Source: Bacteroidales bacterium UBA3143 | GTDB lineage: Bacteria > Bacteroidota > Bacteroidia > Bacteroidales > Dysgonomonadaceae | Length of the DNA stretch: 63,865 nucleotides | Reading direction: 5' to 3' | Assembly (NCBI GenBank): GCA_002364735.1 | Contig: DEZB01000011.1 | Location: forward strand, 1-63,865 | Translations under genes and position numbers: made by a program | Shown: one piece after another, positions 9,247 through 18,176 of the stretch | Layout: each line of letters begins with the position of its first letter | Position numbering within the stretch: position 1 is the first letter of the stretch | Notes under the pieces: generated by a model | Databases searched by the model: none | Told to the model about the DNA's origin: nothing | What the model saw: the letters and a program-made list of their open reading frames with translations, nothing else

Positions 9247-9557
9247 GTAAGGTATGGGGTGAGAGTTGAGAGATATGAGATGTGAGATGTGAGTTATGGA
9301 TTATGAGGTATGTGATATATGAGCTTCCCTAAGTAGGGTTGACCCTTTTTGAGCATATTTGGGATGTTATGCAAGGTCGTTTTGTAGAGAGGTTTCATGA
9401 AACGTCTGAAAATAAACGGCTTTTGATATAAATTCGTGTAAATATTTAACTGGGTTCTACTTCCTATTTTCTAATCTCTAATTCCAAGTTCCAGTTCCTA
9501 ATCCCAAGTCCCGATTTTCAACATTTTGAGGTGAGGTTTGGTTTAAATTGAATATCT
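9247..9557. repeat. Low-complexity spacer with word-like repeats
   Basis: No gene seen. 9247-9322 is made of variations of gtgagatatgag, and 9460-9513 of variations of the words ccaagttcc and taatccc. Between them is a weak hairpin plus T run (AGGGT/ACCCT, 9335-9350) that could end the E3 transcript, and a perfect GTTTCATGAAAC palindrome near 9395. The words resemble those at 120-480, suggesting the same kind of decayed spacer. Confidence 0.5.
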
Positions 9558-9560
9558 TTG
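9525..9560 (+). promoter_or_regulatory. Candidate promoter at lplA
   Basis: TTTG at 9525-9528 and TATCTTTG at 9553-9560 match the Bacteroidota -33/-7 pair with a 24-base spacer, a little longer than usual. The -7 box contains the TTG otherwise used as the lplA start, which makes that start doubtful if the promoter is used. Confidence 0.4.
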
Positions 9561-10277
9561 ACTATTCAAGTTCAATTTATCCCATCTCAAGACCTCAATA
9601 GGGATCTCTATGATAAAAAACAACAAATGGTAAAAGTTTCAGAATACAATCTCCCGGATACCCAATTGATGAATGAAGAGTCCAACAAGTTTCTTCTGTG
9701 GATACCCGAAAAGACCTATATAATACTTGGTGCATCTAACAAAGCTGATGATGCGGTGGTTGAATCGCTTGCAGTAAAGGATAACATAACTGTAATGAAA
9801 AGACGAACAGGAGGGCAAACAGTGATGCTCACTCCCAACAATCTGATTATCTCGGCTGTGTTAACCGATGAAAGTGTGATGAAGCCAAAAGATGTATTCA
9901 ACAACTTCAATGACATGATTATAAGTGCCATTGAAAAGGATCACTTCGAGAAGTTTTCAACCCGTGGCATCTCCGATATCGCTTTGGGTGAAAAGAAAAT
10001 TATGGGTTCATCGATGTATAGGGGTAAAGGGAAACTCTTTTATCATGCAGTGCTTAATTTCAATGAACCCCCGTCCACATTCCAGAAATACTTGAAGCAT
10101 CCCAGCAAAGAACCAGACTATAGGAAAGGACGAAATCATGACGAGTTTGTGACTACTTTGAAAGAGACTGGCTACAAGCCCAATATGGAACACTTAAAAA
10201 ATGAGATAACTGCTGCTCTATGCAATGTTTTAATCAATCATGAGGTTGTGGAAAATATTGTGGAAGAGGTAGTATAA
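9558..10277 (+). CDS. lplA: Lipoate-protein ligase A family protein
   Basis: Up to 239 residues of the biotin/lipoate ligase fold, expected to attach lipoic (or octanoic) acid to the E2 lipoyl domain encoded upstream. The signature KRRTGGQTV corresponds to RRxSGGGxV of LplA, with Gln in place of the third Gly. KKIMGSSMYR holds the conserved lysine of the adenylate site. The C-terminal small domain is short or missing. No ATG is available at the 5' end: the frame opens at TTG 9558, with the next ATG at 9627 (residue 24). The TTG sits inside a promoter-like box, so the shorter form is possible. Ligase and amidotransferase activity cannot be told apart from sequence. Confidence 0.8.
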   Translation: MTIQVQFIPSQDLNRDLYDKKQQMVKVSEYNLPDTQLMNEESNKFLLWIPEKTYIILGASNKADDAVVESLAVKDNITVMKRRTGGQTVMLTPNNLIISAVLTDESVMKPKDVFNNFNDMIISAIEKDHFEKFSTRGISDIALGEKKIMGSSMYRGKGKLFYHAVLNFNEPPSTFQKYLKHPSKEPDYRKGRNHDEFVTTLKETGYKPNMEHLKNEITAALCNVLINHEVVENIVEEVV

Positions 10278-10305
10278 GTTTATTCTAATTTTACACATTA
10301 TGTAT

Positions 10306-10344
10306 TGAGGGATTATCATTTCGGTGGTGATTCCTCATTTTTTT
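10306..10344 (+). terminator. Intrinsic terminator after lplA
   Basis: TGAGG..ATTATCA pairs with TGGTGAT..CCTCA around a TTTCGG loop (10306-10337, two G-U pairs and one mismatch), followed by seven T residues. Confidence 0.75.
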
Positions 10345-10562
10345 ATAATATTGATTCTTAAGTTAGAGTGGCACTTTTTTCCAATGTCATTAAGTTCTTA
10401 AGCATTATCAATAGCTTATCTTACTTCCTCTTTCTTCCCTACAAAGAGAAAATTTAATATTTAGCAAACAATTTATTTTTTATAAATGTTATATTAGCAA
10501 CTGTGTAAGTGTTTATTAGCATTATATAAATTAGATAGTATTAATCTCTAAATTAAAAAATT

Positions 10563-11147
10563 ATGGCAGAAATTAAAATTAAAAAGAAAAGTCCTATTTG
10601 GCCGTGGGTCCTTTTAGTTTTACTCATACTGGGACTTATTTGGTATTTCTTTACAAGAGATGCTGATACAGGAGTTATGGATAATGAAACATTAACCCCA
10701 GTAGATACAGTGGCTTATGAAAATAGAAATATGAATTCGTCGCTTGATCTTTACTCCTCATTTATAGCTGATTCAGCCAAAATGGGGATTGATCATGAAT
10801 ACAGTAATGAGGCACTTAACCATCTTATTGATGCCGTTGACGAGAAGGCTACTATGGAGAATGTAGATTTGGAAGCTGATTTAGAAGAAGCCCGAACAAA
10901 AACTACAGAAATTACAAAAGATCCAAGTAGTTTAAATCACGCAGATTTAATTAAAAGTACTGGAAAAATAATTGCTCGTGCGCTAAACACGTTGCAAACA
11001 TCCAAGTTTCCTAATCTTTCTGAGGAGATGGCTAAAGTAAATTCATCAGTGGATGATATTGATACGAATGTTCAGACTTTAGACCAAAAAGATAAAGTGA
11101 ATAACTTTTTTAGATCAACAGAATCTTTATTATCAAAAATGCAATAA
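10563..11147 (+). CDS. Membrane-anchored protein of unknown function
   Basis: 194 residues. A basic N-terminus (KIKKKSPIWPW) is followed by one transmembrane helix (about 13-30). The rest is a polar, probably extracytoplasmic and helical domain in which many heptad-like segments alternate with acidic residues. There are no cysteines and no recognisable enzyme motif. It is nine bases upstream of the PRC-barrel gene, so the two are co-transcribed and may act together, perhaps in envelope or stress functions; that is inference. I cannot assign a family. Confidence 0.7.
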   Translation: MAEIKIKKKSPIWPWVLLVLLILGLIWYFFTRDADTGVMDNETLTPVDTVAYENRNMNSSLDLYSSFIADSAKMGIDHEYSNEALNHLIDAVDEKATMENVDLEADLEEARTKTTEITKDPSSLNHADLIKSTGKIIARALNTLQTSKFPNLSEEMAKVNSSVDDIDTNVQTLDQKDKVNNFFRSTESLLSKMQ

Positions 11148-11156
11148 AAAAAAGCT

Positions 11157-11666
11157 ATGAAGAAAGAAGACAGATATTCGAATTTATATTATTTAGAAGA
11201 ACTTGACGATTACAAAGTAGCCGATAGTGATAAAGATGTTCGTGGTTGGACAGTGAGAGATTCTAACGGAAAAAAAATTGGTGAGGTTGATAATTTAATC
11301 GTTAATAAAAATACAGAGCGTGTTGTATACTTGAGCGTGGAGGTTGATGAATCTATTATAGCAGCTAACATTCAACCCTTTACGATGAAAGATTATGAGG
11401 ACGAAATAATGGATTTCATCAATGAAGAGGATGAGAATCACATAATCATTCCTATTGGAATGGCTACTTTGGACGAGGAAAATGAGATTGTATTTACTCC
11501 CAAGATTGAATATGACACTTTTGCCGAAACTAAAAGATTTAGGCGAGGTGATCAAGTGTACAGAGACTATGAGGAAGATGTGTACAACTCATATACCCGT
11601 CCAGACTCTGATCCCATTTATCCTGACGATGATACCTATTATGATAATGACGATTTTAATTGGTAG
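11157..11666 (+). CDS. PRC-barrel domain protein
   Basis: 169 residues, cytoplasmic, with no signal peptide. Residues about 18-75 (KVADSDKDVRGWTV..KKIGEVDNLIVN..ERVVYLSVEVD) match the PRC-barrel fold found in photosynthetic reaction-centre H subunits and RimM, and in many stress-associated bacterial proteins. The C-terminus (about 120-169) is rich in Asp, Tyr and Arg and probably disordered. It is the second gene of a two-gene unit with the membrane-anchored unknown and is followed by a strong terminator. A precise role is not visible. Confidence 0.75.
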   Translation: MKKEDRYSNLYYLEELDDYKVADSDKDVRGWTVRDSNGKKIGEVDNLIVNKNTERVVYLSVEVDESIIAANIQPFTMKDYEDEIMDFINEEDENHIIIPIGMATLDEENEIVFTPKIEYDTFAETKRFRRGDQVYRDYEEDVYNSYTRPDSDPIYPDDDTYYDNDDFNW

Positions 11667-11692
11667 AAATTGGGACAAAAGAAAATACCAAG

Positions 11693-11731
11693 AGGTTCAA
11701 AATCAAAAGGTTTTGAACCTTTATTCTTTTT
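11693..11731 (+). terminator. Intrinsic terminator after PRC-barrel gene
   Basis: A perfect ten-base stem, AGGTTCAAAA (11693-11702) with TTTTGAACCT (11711-11720), is followed by a T-rich run. Confidence 0.85.
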
Positions 11732-11773
11732 ATAATAGCTTTATTTATTGTTTCTTACAAATTTAGCACTCCC

Positions 11774-11804
11774 TTTGCTACATCCCACAATTTGAGTACA
11801 TTTG
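11774..11804 (+). promoter_or_regulatory. Promoter of the 5'-nucleotidase gene
   Basis: TTTG at 11774-11777 and TACATTTG at 11797-11804, separated by 19 bases, are a textbook Bacteroidota sigma-ABfr promoter. The ATG follows 43 bases downstream. Confidence 0.8.
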
Positions 11805-11847
11805 TTCTTATCAATTAAATCAAAGTTGCAATTCATCTCTTACAATT

Positions 11848-13590
11848 ATGAGAATACATCATAGCCTATCCCTATTAATATTTATTTTAGTTGCATCATT
11901 CGTCTCTTCTGGTCAAAACACATTAAAAGATGGCGAGTACACTTTGGAAGTATACGCAACAAATGATCTTCATGGTCGTTTTTTTGATTCACTCTATGTG
12001 AATAATCAATCGAAATTGGTACACCCCTACTCTTTGGCTTCTGTTTCTACAAAAATAAAAGAGGCGAGAAGGAATACGGACGGTAATAATGTAATATTGT
12101 TAGACATTGGCGATCACCTTCAGGGCGATAATGCAGCGTTTTATTACAACTTTATAGACACTGTATCGGAGCATGTATTTGCAAAAGTGATGAACTACAT
12201 GAAATACGATGCCGTTGTGGTGGGAAATCATGACATTGAGCCTGGTGCAAACGTGTATGATAGGGTTGCGAAAGAGTTGAATGCTTCCTATCTTGCTGCA
12301 AATGCTATTGACGTTAACACAAACGAGCCATACTTCCAACCCTACACTATACTGAATAAAAACGGCGTGAAAGTGGCTGTTATTGGCTTAACCAACCCAA
12401 ATATACCTAACTGGCTTTCGCCCGATTTGTGGAAAGATATTGAGTTTAAAGAGATAGTGCCTACTTTGGAACAATGGGTGGAACATGTGCGAGAGAAAGA
12501 GAACCCACATTTTGTGATAGCCGCAATGCATGCTGGGTTGGGAGATGAAGATAAGGATAGCATGGAAAACCCTGCGAGATTTGTTGCCATGAATGTAAAA
12601 GGCATTGATTTGGTGTTGGCTGCCCACGACCATAAGGTGATGGCCGAGAAATTGATGAATGGCGATAAAGAAATTTGGCTGTTAGAAGGAGGTTCGCGTG
12701 CCTCAACCCTTTCAAAAGCAAACATTGAATTAACGATAAAAGATGGGAAGGTGGTTGCAACAAATGTTAGTGGAGAAAGCATAAGCATGACAGGTGTTGC
12801 ACCTGATGCTGAATACACAAAGTTCTTTAGAGAAGAATTTCTTAAAGTGAAAGAATTTACCAACCGCCCTGTGGGGATGCTCAATAACGACATTGCTTCG
12901 AGGGATGCCTATTTTGGCTCTTCTGCCTATATGGATATGATACACACACTACAATTAAAAGCATCGGGTGCCGATATATCTTTTGCAGCACCGCTATCTT
13001 ATGACACAAGAATTGAAAAAGGTGAATTGAATTATCAAAATTTATTGGATATATATCCTTTCGAAAATCAACTGTATGTGATTAAGATGACTGGACAGGA
13101 AATAAAAGATTATTTAGAATATTCATATTCAATGTGGGTAAATGACAATCTGGACAGAGATAACTACTTGTTTAATGTTAGAGTTGACGAGAAAACAAAC
13201 AGGGTGCGTTTCGCTCATCCACAATATAATTTTGATTCGGCTGCTGGAATAAAATACGAAGTAGATGTTACTAAGAAAACAGGCGATAGGATAACCATTT
13301 TAGCCCTTGCTGACGGAACGCCATTTAAGATGGATGCAAAGTACAATGTAGCCATGACCTCCTATAGGGCAAGTGGAGGTGGTGATTTGCTGCAAAAGGG
13401 TGCAGGCATTCCTAAAGAGGAAATGGAGGGCAGACTTGTAGCAAGATTAGCCGACATTCGGGAGCTGCTGTACAATCAAATTCAAATTGATGGGTATATT
13501 GAAGCTAAAAAGTTGAACCACTGGAAGTTTGTACCCGAAGGATTAGCAAACGAATTGGGAGAAAGAGATTATAGACGAATGTTTGAGTAA
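11848..13590 (+). CDS. Secreted 5'-nucleotidase / cyclic phosphodiesterase family
   Basis: 580 residues with a signal peptide (1-22, ..FVSSGQ). The N-terminal calcineurin-like metallophosphatase domain carries the dinuclear metal ligands NDLHGR, DIGDHLQGD, VGNHDIE, AMHAG and AAHDHKV in the usual order. The C-terminal 5_nucleotid_C domain (about 340-545) includes the substrate-binding stretch MTSYRASGGGDLL. The family hydrolyses 5'-nucleotides, UDP-sugars or 2',3'-cyclic nucleotides in the periplasm for phosphate and nucleoside salvage; which of these applies cannot be told. It has its own promoter and no evident operon partner. Confidence 0.9.
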   Translation: MRIHHSLSLLIFILVASFVSSGQNTLKDGEYTLEVYATNDLHGRFFDSLYVNNQSKLVHPYSLASVSTKIKEARRNTDGNNVILLDIGDHLQGDNAAFYYNFIDTVSEHVFAKVMNYMKYDAVVVGNHDIEPGANVYDRVAKELNASYLAANAIDVNTNEPYFQPYTILNKNGVKVAVIGLTNPNIPNWLSPDLWKDIEFKEIVPTLEQWVEHVREKENPHFVIAAMHAGLGDEDKDSMENPARFVAMNVKGIDLVLAAHDHKVMAEKLMNGDKEIWLLEGGSRASTLSKANIELTIKDGKVVATNVSGESISMTGVAPDAEYTKFFREEFLKVKEFTNRPVGMLNNDIASRDAYFGSSAYMDMIHTLQLKASGADISFAAPLSYDTRIEKGELNYQNLLDIYPFENQLYVIKMTGQEIKDYLEYSYSMWVNDNLDRDNYLFNVRVDEKTNRVRFAHPQYNFDSAAGIKYEVDVTKKTGDRITILALADGTPFKMDAKYNVAMTSYRASGGGDLLQKGAGIPKEEMEGRLVARLADIRELLYNQIQIDGYIEAKKLNHWKFVPEGLANELGERDYRRMFE

Positions 13591-13671
13591 AATGTACATT
13601 AGGGTTTCATTTTCTTTTCGAAGTTTTTCAAAATCAAAAAAATGGGAATGGTTGCGTATTCCAGCAACTCT

Positions 13672-14541
13672 TTAATTTTCTCCTAACAGATTAAACAAAA
13701 ACTGGGTAATATTAATTTCAAAATCATCCATATAATTAACAGGGGTATGGCCCGCTCCAGCAATAGTAACCAATTCATTTACAACGTCGTTTTCATCCAA
13801 AAGGGCTTTCAGTTTTTCCGCATTGGAATAGGCAACTAACTTGTCCTCTACTCCATGCACTATTATTGTGGGAGGATCATTGCTATCCACCTGCAGTTCG
13901 CCCCAAGCTGGCGATGGACTACCCCAAAGATTAACAAACGCCATTACTCCCTGTTTATCTACACCAGGGATGTTAGCATTATCGTTAAAACACAAATTTG
14001 ATCCAAGAATTCCACCAGCAGAGCCTCCAGCAACAATAATTTTAGAAGGATCAACCTTTAGCATTTCAGCATTTTCACGAAGCCAAATAAGTGCTTTACC
14101 TACATCTTCAATTGCATCAAAGATAGTTTTATCCATGTTTTCCATTGGTGTTTCTCGAAGTCTATAATCTATGGAAATACCCACATATCCTTTCATGGCA
14201 AAACGTTTAGCCAGTTCAACAATATAAGATTGAGTTTTATCATTTCCAGGTCGGAATCCTCCTCCATGAATCCATAAAATAACAGGACGATTCAATTTTT
14301 CATCACCTTTGGGAGCGTAAACATCAAGCTTTAAACTATCCAATGCTCCATTTTCATTTACAGATTGAGCAAAATTTATATTTTCCTTGATGTCAACTTC
14401 CTTAAATACTTTATCCAGATAGCGCGTATTCTCTTGTGGTTGACTTTCAAAATAATTTTCAGGAACAGAGTATCCCGCTTGTATTATTGTCAAAGAGAAA
14501 ATAAACAAAAGAATGGTTTTTCTAACTCGACTATTCATCAT
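13672..14541 (-). CDS. Secreted alpha/beta hydrolase (esterase)
   Basis: 289-residue exported alpha/beta hydrolase of the BD-FAE / carboxylesterase type. After a signal peptide (1-25) come the oxyanion-hole HGGGF (92-96), the nucleophile elbow GGSAGG (Ser174), the acid Asp233 (HGVEDKLV) and His265 (GAGHTP), so the catalytic triad is complete. It probably removes acyl groups from small esters or carbohydrates. It is convergent with the 5'-nucleotidase gene, 81 bases apart, with no strong terminator seen between them. Substrate is unknown. Confidence 0.87.
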   Translation of the reverse strand: MMNSRVRKTILLFIFSLTIIQAGYSVPENYFESQPQENTRYLDKVFKEVDIKENINFAQSVNENGALDSLKLDVYAPKGDEKLNRPVILWIHGGGFRPGNDKTQSYIVELAKRFAMKGYVGISIDYRLRETPMENMDKTIFDAIEDVGKALIWLRENAEMLKVDPSKIIVAGGSAGGILGSNLCFNDNANIPGVDKQGVMAFVNLWGSPSPAWGELQVDSNDPPTIIVHGVEDKLVAYSNAEKLKALLDENDVVNELVTIAGAGHTPVNYMDDFEINITQFLFNLLGEN

Positions 14542-14815
14542 ATTGTATTTTAAATGTGAATAATAAAGGTAATATTTTAATTCAAATTATCAAATTGTTT
14601 TAATATCAATGGATGTTATTCGATATATTGCACACTGAAATTCAAAACATTTATGAAGTGCATGACTGAATATCATAAGACGAAAACATATACATTTATC
14701 ATTTGTTGCTTTAGTAAATTTATATTGATATATAAGCGAATGTTTGATTAGGAAACACTTTGGGGTTTTACTTGTTATAATGTAAAAGATGTAAACCCTT
14801 TAAGACCTACTAATC

Positions 14816-15223
14816 ATGAAAAAAATAAAGCAGTTTTTAAATCAATGGGTACTATTTGATATTTTGGACACCAATACAAAAGGCATTTATGAAATACACG
14901 CTGGAATTTCAAAAAATGGTAAAGAAGTGGACTTATCGCTTGAAGCTTTTGATCAATTCTTCTATGATTCAAAAAAGTTTACACGTAATTATGCTGAATA
15001 TGGCTTTAAGTCGGAAGATGAACTAAAGATGGCTGCTATAACAGCTTTGTATTTCACTGCTCTGGATAAGGGTGGTAAAATTGTGTCTCAACACCTTGTA
15101 AACTCTTTTAGAAACGATTGCACTTTACAAGAAGTTAATCTTAAATCTCATATTTATGAAGGTCCTGCAACTGATAATCCTACTAAGTGGTCAATTTTTA
15201 TGGATATTAGAGGTCTTAAGTAA
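14816..15223 (+). CDS. Unknown protein, tandem paralogue 1
   Basis: 135 residues, cytoplasmic, no signal peptide, no membrane segment, no cysteine cluster. It is the same length as the next gene and roughly 40 percent identical to it by eye, with shared blocks MKK-K-FL--W, GIY-I-AG-SK-GK--DLS, EYGF-S and KWSI--D-R-L. I recognise no family. The conserved aromatic and glycine pattern suggests a small alpha/beta fold. The spacer between the two copies is 145 bases, so they may be separately transcribed. Confidence 0.7.
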   Translation: MKKIKQFLNQWVLFDILDTNTKGIYEIHAGISKNGKEVDLSLEAFDQFFYDSKKFTRNYAEYGFKSEDELKMAAITALYFTALDKGGKIVSQHLVNSFRNDCTLQEVNLKSHIYEGPATDNPTKWSIFMDIRGLK

Positions 15224-15368
15224 ATATAGAAATGAAATCTTTCTTGTTCATAAATACAAGTTAACCATTATTGTGTTTCTTTCCTATCTCGAATATAGAA
15301 CTATGTTTCATCAATTACGTTATTAGTGAGCAGTAAATTAATTGCATACCACCAACACAACCTTGTAC

Positions 15369-15776
15369 ATGAAAAAATTAAAAGCATTCTTAGAAAAATG
15401 GATCAAATTTGAAATTTATGAAACAGAAAAAGATGGTATATACCAAATATATGCAGGAGTGTCTAAAGAAGGCAAACGAGCGGACCTTTCTAATCATGGA
15501 TTCAATCTCTATTTTGGCAATTCAAAATCTGTAACGAAAGGTTTTCATGAGTATGGTTTTACTTCTGTAGATGCTTTTAAAAAAGCAGCAGTATTATCTT
15601 TATATTACATTTCAAGAATTAGTGCCGAAGAGATTGTGGGTGAATATATCATTAATGCCATAAGAAATGGAAAACCTATCAACGAAACAGATGTAGATAA
15701 GTATATATGGGAAGGGAAGTCTGAGGACTGCCCAGAGAAATGGTCTATTTATTTAGATTTAAGAAAGTTAGAGTAA
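15369..15776 (+). CDS. Unknown protein, tandem paralogue 2
   Basis: 135 residues, a diverged duplicate of the preceding gene. The frame opens at a TTG (15342), but ATG 15369 gives an N-terminus (MKKLKAFLEKW) that aligns residue for residue with paralogue 1 (MKKIKQFLNQW), so I use it. The most conserved parts are the GIYQIYAGVSKEGK and EYGFTSVDAFKKAA regions and the C-terminal KWSIYLDLRKLE. Function is unknown. It is convergent with tsf, with a shared terminator hairpin between them. Confidence 0.7.
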   Translation: MKKLKAFLEKWIKFEIYETEKDGIYQIYAGVSKEGKRADLSNHGFNLYFGNSKSVTKGFHEYGFTSVDAFKKAAVLSLYYISRISAEEIVGEYIINAIRNGKPINETDVDKYIWEGKSEDCPEKWSIYLDLRKLE

Positions 15777-15810
15777 CGGCTTAATCATCCATTCTTTAAA
15801 TCATTAAAAA

Positions 15811-15843
15811 AAAACGTCAAAATCATTTAGATCTTGACGTTTT
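15811..15843. terminator. Bidirectional terminator between paralogue 2 and tsf
   Basis: A ten-base stem, AAAACGTCAA (15811-15820) with TTGACGTTTT (15834-15843). The A-run flanking the left arm gives a long T tract on the minus strand, so it terminates the rpsB-tsf transcript best, and the plus-strand gene less strongly. Confidence 0.75.
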
Positions 15844-15866
15844 CAAATTATATTTGAAATAAAGAA

Positions 15867-16688
15867 TTATACATTAAGTGACACGCGTTTAAATGCCGTA
15901 ACTTTAAGTTCTTTATCGCTTTGTTTTAAATATTGCTCGATGGTCATCTTAGGATCTTTAACGAAATCTTGTTGCAAAAGCGTTGATTCTTTAAAGAATT
16001 TCTGTAATGCACCTTCAGCTATACGATCTAAAATGTGTTCAGGTTTACCACCCTCTAACGCTTTTTCGCGTGCAATTTTCATTTCTGTCTCTTTCACATT
16101 TTCAGGTATCTCGTCTGAGCTTATTCCCATTGGATTCATTGCTGCTACTTGCATTGCAATATCTTTTGCAACATTAGCATCCGTATTTTCTTGATTGAAC
16201 CCAACAATTGTAGCCAATTTGTTACCTGGATGAATGTAAGCAACTACTGATGGTGCAGAGATAAATTCATAGTATCCCAATTCCATCTTTTCGCCAGTTG
16301 CTCCAATTCTATCAGTGATAAGTTCAGAAATTGTTCCGTTTTCTAATGGAAGTGCTAATAATGCTTCAAGTGATTCTGGTTTTTCACTCATTGCTTTGTC
16401 TAATATTTGCTCTGTAAGTGCGATGAAATCAGCATTCTTAGCAACAAAGTCTGTTTCACACTGCAAAGCAACAACTGCTGCATGTCCATTTTCTGTTTTT
16501 GCTAAAACACAACCTTCACTTGCATCACGATCTTCGCGTTTTGCAGCAACTGCTTGTCCTTTCTTGCGGATAATTTCAACAGCTGCGTCAAAATCACCAT
16601 TTGTTTCAGTCAATGCATTTTTGCAATCCATCATCCCGGCACCTGTCATTTTGCGCAAGTGCTGGATATCTGCCATTGTAACTGCCAT
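15867..16688 (-). CDS. tsf: Elongation factor Ts
   Basis: 273-residue nucleotide exchange factor for EF-Tu. The N-terminal UBA-like domain (about 1-45, IQHLRKMTGAGMMDCKNAL) and the TDFV motif (CETDFVAKN, about 80) that inserts into EF-Tu are intact. Length is typical for the short bacterial form without a long coiled coil. It lies 29 bases after rpsB, the universal rpsB-tsf pair, and ends at a strong hairpin terminator. Confidence 0.97.
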   Translation of the reverse strand: MAVTMADIQHLRKMTGAGMMDCKNALTETNGDFDAAVEIIRKKGQAVAAKREDRDASEGCVLAKTENGHAAVVALQCETDFVAKNADFIALTEQILDKAMSEKPESLEALLALPLENGTISELITDRIGATGEKMELGYYEFISAPSVVAYIHPGNKLATIVGFNQENTDANVAKDIAMQVAAMNPMGISSDEIPENVKETEMKIAREKALEGGKPEHILDRIAEGALQKFFKESTLLQQDFVKDPKMTIEQYLKQSDKELKVTAFKRVSLNV

Positions 16689-16717
16689 ATATTTATATTG
16701 TTTTTTTAAGTTGTAAA

Positions 16718-17596
16718 TTAATTATTAGATTCTGTCTCAATAGAATCATCTTCCTCTATATCATCTTCATCAATTGATTTATCATCATCAGCTGTCTTTA
16801 CCGCCTCTTTTTTCACACGTTCTCTACGAGCAGTTGATTTGCGTTCTCTGCGACCTGTAGCTTCTTGTTCATCCTGTTCAGCTTGAGCGTTAGCATCTGC
16901 TCTCTCAACCTTTCTTTCTTCCAAACCTTTACGAATTGAATCGGTGATAAAGTTCATTATCAGTTCAATTGATTTTGAAGAGTCATCATTAGCTGGAATT
17001 ATGAAATCAATATCTCTTGGATCTGAGTTTGTATCAACAATTGCAAAAATAGGAATACCTAATTTGGCTGCTTCTTTCACTGCAATTTGCTCTTTCATGA
17101 TATCCACAACAAATATTGCTGCAGGTAAGCGTGTAAGATCTTGAATAGATCCAAGGTTTTTTTCAAGCTTAGCACGTTGACGAGTAACTTGAAGTTTTTC
17201 ACGTTTTGATAAAGTATCAAAAGTACCGTCCTTAATCATTCGGTCAATGCTACCCATTTTTTTAACAGCCTTACGAATAGTAGGGAAGTTAGTTAGCATA
17301 CCACCTGGCCAACGTTCAATAACGTAAGGCATATTAATTTTCAAAGAACAGTCTTCAATGATAGACTGACCTTGCTTTTTAGTAGATACGAATAAAATTC
17401 TTTTACCCGATTTAACCATTTGCTTAAGTGCAGCAGCGGCCTCTTCGGTTTTTGCTATCGTTTTGTACAAATCGATAATGTGGATTCCGTTTCTCTCCAT
17501 GAAAATATAAGGAGCCATTGCCGGATTCCATTTTCTTTTTAAGTGTCCGAAGTGAGCTCCGGCTTCAAGAAGTTGGTCAAATTCTAATTTTGCCAT
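16718..17596 (-). CDS. rpsB: 30S ribosomal protein S2
   Basis: 292-residue uS2. The core (about 1-228) has the family segments FGHLKRKWNPAMAPYIF, RWPGGMLTNFPTIRK and PAIFVVDIMKEQIAVKEA. After it comes a charged, low-complexity tail of about 60 residues alternating Arg/Lys and Asp/Glu, which goes beyond the roughly 240 residues of E. coli S2 and is probably disordered. A structured 188-base leader separates it from rpsI, so it may be autoregulated on its own. Confidence 0.97.
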   Translation of the reverse strand: MAKLEFDQLLEAGAHFGHLKRKWNPAMAPYIFMERNGIHIIDLYKTIAKTEEAAAALKQMVKSGKRILFVSTKKQGQSIIEDCSLKINMPYVIERWPGGMLTNFPTIRKAVKKMGSIDRMIKDGTFDTLSKREKLQVTRQRAKLEKNLGSIQDLTRLPAAIFVVDIMKEQIAVKEAAKLGIPIFAIVDTNSDPRDIDFIIPANDDSSKSIELIMNFITDSIRKGLEERKVERADANAQAEQDEQEATGRRERKSTARRERVKKEAVKTADDDKSIDEDDIEEDDSIETESNN

Positions 17597-17639
17597 TTTT
17601 TTTTAATTAATTAATCGTTTACATTCTTTTTCTGAACCG

Positions 17640-17750
17640 AATTGAAAGGTAAATTCTCTAAGCTTTAAGAGCAATGTCCTTTCAATTTAGATACTAAACG
17701 TCTATTTTTGAGAGCAGCCAATCTTAGTTGAATAGCACTTCTCAAATATA
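17640..17750 (-). promoter_or_regulatory. Structured leader of rpsB
   Basis: On the minus strand upstream of rpsB there is a TATATTTG box (17743-17750), and closer to the gene a ten-base stem, AATTGAAAGG (17640-17649) with CCTTTCAATT (17678-17687), enclosing a second CTCT/AGAG helix. A further TTTGAGA/TCTCAAA pairing (17707-17713 with 17740-17746) overlaps the box. This is the layout expected of an autoregulatory ribosomal-protein leader, but the fold is only inferred by eye. Confidence 0.4.
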
Positions 17751-17784
17751 TATATAGCGATAAAAAAATCGTATATAACCCAGC

Positions 17785-18171
17785 TTAACGTTTTGAGAAC
17801 TGGAATTTTTTTCTCGCTTTTGGTTGTCCTGGTTTTTTACGCTCAACAACTCTTGGGTCACGTGTCATGAAACCTTCGGCCCTTAATGCAGATTTATCAT
17901 CTGGATTGATTTTCACCAATGCACGCGCAATAGCTAACCTTGCAGCTTCAGATTGTCCTTTATATCCACCACCTTTTAAATTGATGTTGATGTCATACTT
18001 TTCAACAGCATCCAAAGTGGATAGCGGTTGCTTTACAACATATTGAAGGATCATTGAAGGAAAATAATTTTCAAATTCGCGTTTGTTGATAACAATCTTA
18101 CCGGAGCCTTCGCTAACGAACACACGAGCTACAGCAGCTTTGCGTCTTCCTAATGCATTTATTACTTCCAT
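17785..18171 (-). CDS. rpsI: 30S ribosomal protein S9
   Basis: 128-residue uS9, complete. It has the N-terminal GRRKAAVARVFV and the C-terminal basic tail ending FQFSKR, which reaches the P-site tRNA in known ribosomes, plus the GGGYKGQSEAARLAIARAL helix. It starts five bases after the rplM stop, the conserved rplM-rpsI order. Confidence 0.97.
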   Translation of the reverse strand: MEVINALGRRKAAVARVFVSEGSGKIVINKREFENYFPSMILQYVVKQPLSTLDAVEKYDININLKGGGYKGQSEAARLAIARALVKINPDDKSALRAEGFMTRDPRVVERKKPGQPKARKKFQFSKR

Positions 18172-18176
18172 TGTTA

